The notes under the pieces were generated by a model. That model saw only the letters and a program-made list of their open reading frames with translations, ran no database searches and had not been told where the DNA came from. Positions 58,420 to 64,000 of a stretch of DNA of 64,000 bases are shown here, one piece after another. The translations under genes were made by a program, and so were the position numbers. Origin of the DNA: Collybia mongolica. Lineage: Eukaryota; Basidiomycota; Agaricomycetes; Agaricales; Clitocybaceae. Position 1 is the stretch's first letter. The number at the start of each line of letters is the position of its first letter. The stretch is from NCBI GenBank assembly GCA_013420905.1, contig JAAXNY010000008.1:1116001-1180000 (forward strand). The letters are read 5' to 3'.

Positions 58420-60369
58420 GAATGCGTTCAGCCCGCAGGTTATATAGTGTCTGAATAGTTGGGATGATTTAAGCGGACGAGGATCATTGGATAAGGTTTG
58501 CAGGATTTGCGGGCTTTCAGTCTGAAGCGTTGTGGGGGCTGGCGCTGGCGCATAGTTTCCAGATGTAAATGGTGGACATGAGGATAAGCTTCGGTATCAT
58601 ACCTGGTGAGATCTGCGTGGAGGTATAATCTATCGGGTTTCTGTTCCCTGTTCTTGAGCAGACTTGACATTGATCACGATTGTCAAGACTTGTTGGTGTC
58701 GATCGAGCAGCTGAGTCTGTCGGGCTTAGGCTGCAATTTTAGAAAAGGAAATCTAGAATGTGACGTAATCATGCTCTGCAGATTGTGCAAGCAATTGAAG
58801 CATGATCCCGCCACAGAAAGTTGAATTCACCAACCTATGAAAAGCTTGGAGAGGCATGTTTGCGACTCGAGGGACACAACTTTTATGACTGAATCCTGAT
58901 TATATGCCGGAGACTCATACTTATCCTTTTCAGATTTGGATGACGGAGGGAGGGTATAATATGGGTATGACAATCAATGTCAGATGTCAAAACGTCAGAC
59001 GTCGAAACTGACAGGAAGTCTCGTTTCTGACGGCATGTGGCATGAGTCCACCCATCAAAACCACCCAGCAAGACGACGTTGATCTATAGGCACCACAGCA
59101 GCGGCATATGGTATATTTGGGACTTTTCCCCGATGGTCCACCTTCATGCGAATTGCCACTGGGGATTTATTATTGAGCTGGAAATGCATTATCATTTTTT
59201 CCAGACCGCCTGACACTCACCCTTATCACCCACAGAGCAGTTATGATCAAGTTGAATGTAGGATCAATGTAGGATCCATGAGTTGCTTTCTAAAGTCAAT
59301 CATGACGCACAGGAGATTAGTTGGGTGTCAGAAAACGAAAAGTATCTAGCATGTTTTGTCCTAAACATCTTGTGCTTGTCCACGCGACATTGGTAAGTAA
59401 AGACACTGTAGTCCCCTGCCAATTTTGGCGTTCCTGGCATGGGGAAGAGCGTTATTTTAGACTCGAAAAGCCGTGGGGGTTGACTTATAACCTACTACAC
59501 AATCTGGTACGGCAGATAGACAAAAGAACCGCCAGTCCACAGCGCACGGGTCCAGGTTCCACGACCGTTCTGACACAGAAAGACCATGGGCCAGGAGACA
59601 CTCATGTATGATTGGTTACGGATCATGAGCGTTAGGCCCAGATGGCCTCTCGGAGGTAAAAAATCAATTTGGTTCCGGACAAAGCAATATTATAATGCAC
59701 TCACTAATGTGAGCCGACCGACGACATCCTTTGCCTCCGTCCGGAACTTCAGGGCTACATCGACGCTTACAGAAATAGCGAGGCTCTAGACGGAACGTTA
59801 TATCTCTTCTTTTGACTCGAGGGAACAGGGGGCAGTAGGAAAACATGTTTCTATCAAGCTTGTTCTGTTTTTTTGTAGTGGTTTTATGTGGAGTGGCTTC
59901 AAGTTTCGTGGAGGGGAGGTCCGACATGGTATGTTTAGTATATATTTGCACCGATCGATCGCCTGTCCCAAATTCTTGGCGTTGAGCTTATTGTGATGGG
60001 CCATGGGCTCAATAATAGCCATTCCTTATCGATGTGTAAAGTGCGATATTGAATTGAAGGTGCAATCCATTACGCTGTTTGCAGCGTTCTTGTGTAATGT
60101 TATCACGTTTTGTGTAGGAACTAGCCTGTATCGTACAGAGGAATTTACGTGATAATCCGACTTATCTTAAAAGTTTATTGCTTATCGATTTCGAAGGGAT
60201 ATTGGCCTGTCAAATCAATGAAAGAGAGTAAGCAGAGTGGGGGTAAAGCGATTTGAAGGAATTGGTGGTCGCAATCAAAGGTCTTTTGTTTGTCTAAGCG
60301 AAGCATAAACGAAACTTGATTTGGTTATGGTTCTTCATCACCATCTCAACTTGTCCTCTTACAGCCATA
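58420..60369. other. Long intergenic stretch, nothing recognised
   Basis: About 1.95 kb. Frames such as 58606-58824, 59321-59611 (plus) and 58440-58670, 59664-59951 (minus) are short and lack motifs or splice continuity. The last part should hold the promoter of the SMR gene. Confidence 0.45.
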
Positions 60370-63187
60370 ATGACCCAATTATCTCTCCCTCTAGCAGCTG
60401 TTTATGACTCTCCAAATTTCTCAGACGCGGCCTACGACTCCCCATCATCAATGCCAAAGTTTCCCCACACTCGCGCCCAACTTTCAGCCATTGCCCGCCA
60501 ACACAAGCCTCTAGACAACTACGAAAGCGATGCTGATGGAGAAGACTTCAGTCGCGTCCCTTCAACCTTGGTCAACAGAGTAGTTTCGCTCCTTGTCGAT
60601 GAGCAGGAAGATGAACTTAAGTCGTTGCTCAAAGAGACCTATGGTATAGACGATGAGACGGTCTGATCCCCCAAACCTCTACTACTTTTCATGGATACTG
60701 ACTAGTGAGTAGCTGGAACAGAACGTATTAGACCTTATGCATAAACACCGCGACGATGTCGCTGGTGTCCCCTTTCTCTTCCTGACTCCTACTCGTCGTC
60801 CAATCTCACGACCCTCTTCACGCGCGTCTAATTCAAACCGTCTGTATCCCACTCGTCCAGACACCCCATCTTCCGCGCCCACATCTCCACTAGCACACGC
60901 GTTTCGCAGGCCTCACACACCCGTGACATCTCCTTTGGCCGGTGGACTCGCCCAGCCCTCGTCATATATGTCAGCTAAGAGTGATTATTCGCCACAATCC
61001 TCCCCCATCCTCGCACACGCACAAGCTACCCAAGCCCATGCTCAATTCACTGCAAGTCTTCCTGCTTCACCGCTTTCTTCCCCACGCATGCTCAATGCCA
61101 AAGCCTCTGAGTTTAAGCCGATCCAGCGCCCTCTCTCGGCCGCTTCATCGACCCCGGGCTCCTACCTTCGTACAGATACGCCCTCGCCGGATCTTTGGGC
61201 TCACAATTCTCCGCGCGCGACTTCAAACCTTGCCATCGCTGCCCCGCTTATTGCTGACCAATCTCCATCTCATCACCCGCGATCCCTGACCCCGAGCTCT
61301 TCCCTTCGCACTTCACTCCGCCCAGACGATGACGACGAGGATGATCCATTTGACCCATTTTCTCGCTCCCCTGCCCCGCCGTCTTTCCACTCCGTCACAG
61401 TGTCTGACTACGATAATTCTCCATGGTCATACAATATGCCGCCGTATAACTATGTTGATTCGTCAGAAGAGGATGCACCGGAAATAGGGACGGACGATTC
61501 GGTTATGTTAACGGATGGAATGACTCCATTCGACGTACTCTCCTCTGTATTTGGGTCCACCCTCGCACCCTCAGAGCTGGAGGATGCACTGGCCGAAAAC
61601 GGGTACGATTTCGAGCGCGCTATGGCTTGGCTTGTCGACCGTGCGCTTCCCGCCACTTCCCAATCCCCTCAGATCAGGATGCAGTCATTGGGAGGTCGGG
61701 TTACTCTCATCTCAAGAGATGCCGTCGGGGCACCTATTCGTGGTACTGGAAAGGGTTTCTCACCTGTTAGCCCTGCAGCACCGAGGTACGGAAATGGTGC
61801 CGGACGAGGTCGCGCTACCCCTGGAAACAATAGGGTATGTAGATACTTCATGGCCGGGGAGTGCCTCAGGGCGGATTGTCGGTTCAGGTACATCTATATT
61901 TTCAAGCCGTCTGCAAATGAATATTGTGTTTACGTTCATATTTCAGTCACGACCTTGAACGCGCTTTATGTCGTTTCTGGCTCCGTGGAACCTGTGCCAA
62001 ACAGGAGAGCTGTGAATTTTTACACCACCTACCAAAGGATGTGGACGTGTCTAGTTTGAACGCCGCCATGGCGCGAGCCAATATACAACCTGGCACCGGT
62101 CCTTTGGCTATACACAACCCCCCGGCGGATGAATTTCCTGCTCTTGGCTTCGAAATCAATGGCAACGGACGTGGTCGACGTGGTAGTCACTATGATAGAG
62201 CATATAACGACCCTAGCCGGACCAGGTTCTCCGCCGCGGTCAAGAAACCTGCCGCGACTACAGCATCACAGAACAATGGAAATGATGCATCGCTGGCAGT
62301 GAGAAGAGATATCATGGGCCCGTCTGCTGACAATTTACACCACCGCTCAGCAATCGTGGCACCACGGCCTTCGCCCAGGCTCAAGTTACACGCGCCATAT
62401 CTACTCCCCACGCTCCCAACTGGAGAAGCTATCAACAGCATGTACATGGCGTATCGATCGCGTGCACTTCAACTTGGTGCTGCACGTAACGCTTGTCTAT
62501 CACGTGCAGCTGATGCGTGGAGACGTGGAGACGGTGCAGCAGCCAAGAGATTTAGCAGGGAAGGACATGATCTCAATGCGAAAATGGGGGTAGAAATGGC
62601 AGCTGCAGCTGCTAAGCTTGTCCGCGAGCGCGCAAAAGTCGCTGAACAGGCTGTCAGAAGCAGAGACGCCGGATGGTCCGATGATCCCGGGGATAGGAGT
62701 AGTAGGGGCAATGTATGTGGGGGTGGGCTCGGTGTGTGCTTAGGTATTGCAAGGAAGGACTCAGGAGATGGGAAGATGTCATCCGAAGAGAGGATGGAGT
62801 GCATGCTAGATTTACACGGGCTGCACTCAAATGAGGCGACTGAGGTCTTGGAGGAGTTTTTGCTTGCTGTAAGTTGCCATGTTACATCTTCCCTTGGCTT
62901 TGCTGGTTAAGTCTTTCTGTTTCAAGTTGGAAAATGAACATTTTTATGGATTGGGTGAGTCTTGATTTGTCTGTCCTCCTTGGATTGATTCTGACGCCAT
63001 TCCACTCTTCACAGCCTACGCTATTGTCGGGGAAGAGAAACATACCGGAACCCAAGACCCTGGCCGAGGTGCTTCCCGTGCACGCTTGGCGACAGGTGTT
63101 CGCGAGTGGGTCCATCGATGGGGATACCCTTGGAGCGAACGAGACGGCATTATTTGTATCGACCCCTTGACCCATTCTTCCGAATAG
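60370..63187 (+). CDS. CUE-CCCH-SMR domain protein
   Basis: Five exons (60370-60660, 60713-61887, 61947-62868, 62927-62954, 63015-63187) give 862 residues. The N-terminus is short and ordered (LVNRVVSLLVDEQEDELKSL). A long Ser/Pro-rich middle follows. A CUE-like helix triplet is MTPFDVLSSVFGSTLAPSEL then ALAENGYDFERAMAWLVDRA. Two CCCH fingers come next: CRYFMAGECLRADCRFSH, then CRFWLRGTCAKQESCEFLHH. DEFPALG is a PAM2-like peptide. The C-terminal SMR domain has MLDLHGLHSNEATEVLEEFL, AIVGEEKHTGTQD and REWVHRWGYPW. SMR domains are nucleases; yeast Cue2 (CUE plus SMR) cleaves mRNA at stalled ribosomes, so a role in RNA surveillance is a reasonable inference. Confidence 0.88.
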
Positions 63188-64000
63188 ATTCCCAACCGTC
63201 TTCCGGCCGTTTGTAACGAGCATTCGGGTTAAGCAGGAACTATTTTCTTTTTGATGTTGTGTGTGCTATTTTTAAAGGAAGGCCTGAACTGTGTTGACAT
63301 TCGATAGGCTATATGTTGTACAAATTTGTTATGAACAGAAATGGGAAATACTCTTATCTCAACCCTGTTCTCTGTGGTATGCGTCGAGCTTGGGAAGGAT
63401 GGGTATCGTAAGTACGGCTTTTTGTTGATCGCTATTGACGTTTTTGTTATGATCTCTGTCGTGTAATCACCCTCAGCGTCATACCACGCCCAGTCCGACT
63501 AACCCGATGTCACATGAGGAGATACGCACAAGATGATGATCAAGAGGCTTCACAAACTGACTGCCCTTTCGGCATATAGAGCCTTTGACTCCTCGCCCAG
63601 AAATGCACAATGCCATTCTTCGCGCCTACGCCTTTGTCCTCCGAGTTCTTCTCCGAGGTCAAGCCCTCTTTACACCAGGTCGTACGTCACACTGAAGAAG
63701 AAAGACGTGGCTTGGTGCCGGTGGGGTTGACGCCCGGCATGCATAGCAAATTCCATCTACCGAAACTCACCCCACCTTGGGGCTATGTACCTTTTTCTTA
63801 GCCGAATTATTATCCATGGGTGCGATCTCACCGCCCAAACATGGCTCAGCCCCTCTGCTAAGAATTGCCACGCGCGAAATTCCCTCTTTCTTGGCCCGCC
63901 GCGCACACTTTGCCTTATCAACTGCTCAGTTTCTCGGCATGCATATTTATACAGCGGCCTTGGGGGATATTCACTTCAACCCCGTTCCTTCTTTCTTGTA
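63188..64000. other. Right-edge spacer, nothing recognised
   Basis: About 800 bases with short frames at 63533-63730 and 63610-63801 that show no motif. CT-rich tracts near 63960 may be the promoter of a gene beyond the window. Confidence 0.4.

Overview
The window is nuclear DNA from a filamentous basidiomycete, most likely an Agaricomycete. Genes are packed on both strands, and introns are numerous and short (about 50-65 nt, GTRNGY...YAG). Several families typical of mushroom genomes are present: DUF7330, MYND-finger proteins, F-box-like proteins and DUF676 lipases. No rRNA, tRNA, CRISPR array, intact transposon or viral gene was recognised by eye. Exon joins were worked out by hand from splice sites and reading phase. 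Where a complete join is given, the exon lengths sum to a multiple of three.

Layout. 0.8-4.2 kb: an unresolved minus-strand gene, then a DUF7330 gene. 5.2-9 kb: a DnaJ-X chaperone and a Ser/Pro-rich protein. 10.6-14 kb: a 1045-residue membrane protein built entirely of phase-0 exons with internal exon duplication. 14.6-17.2 kb: a PIF1 DNA helicase. 17.5-20.9 kb: tandem F-box paralogues, the second frameshifted in a C6 run. 22.5-38.3 kb is a housekeeping block: a ZC3H3/Red5-like CCCH protein, CCZ1, a UBP12/USP15-type deubiquitinase, dihydroxyacetone kinase, holocytochrome c synthase and TIM44. 38.9-40.6 kb: a MYND protein, then a duplicated promoter and 5' end of the 10.6-14 kb membrane-protein gene.

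42.4-56.6 kb is an accessory island made of multiplied families. It holds three coiled-coil genes with a shared SPPPSP/acidic linker, two GNAT acetyltransferases and two DUF676 lipases. The left-hand genes run on the minus strand and the right-hand genes on the plus strand, outward from a centre near 49.3 kb. A multi-pass membrane protein (57.3-58.4 kb) and a CUE-CCCH-SMR protein (60.4-63.2 kb) close the window.

The housekeeping genes act in separate pathways: mitochondrial import and cytochrome c assembly, Rab7 activation, glycerol/DHA metabolism, RNA surveillance, genome stability and ubiquitin removal. Nothing suggests they form one functional unit. The most unusual content is the 42.4-56.6 kb island, the promoter duplication at 40.2 kb, the homopolymer frameshift in the second F-box gene and several microexons (7, 13, 18 and 18 nt).
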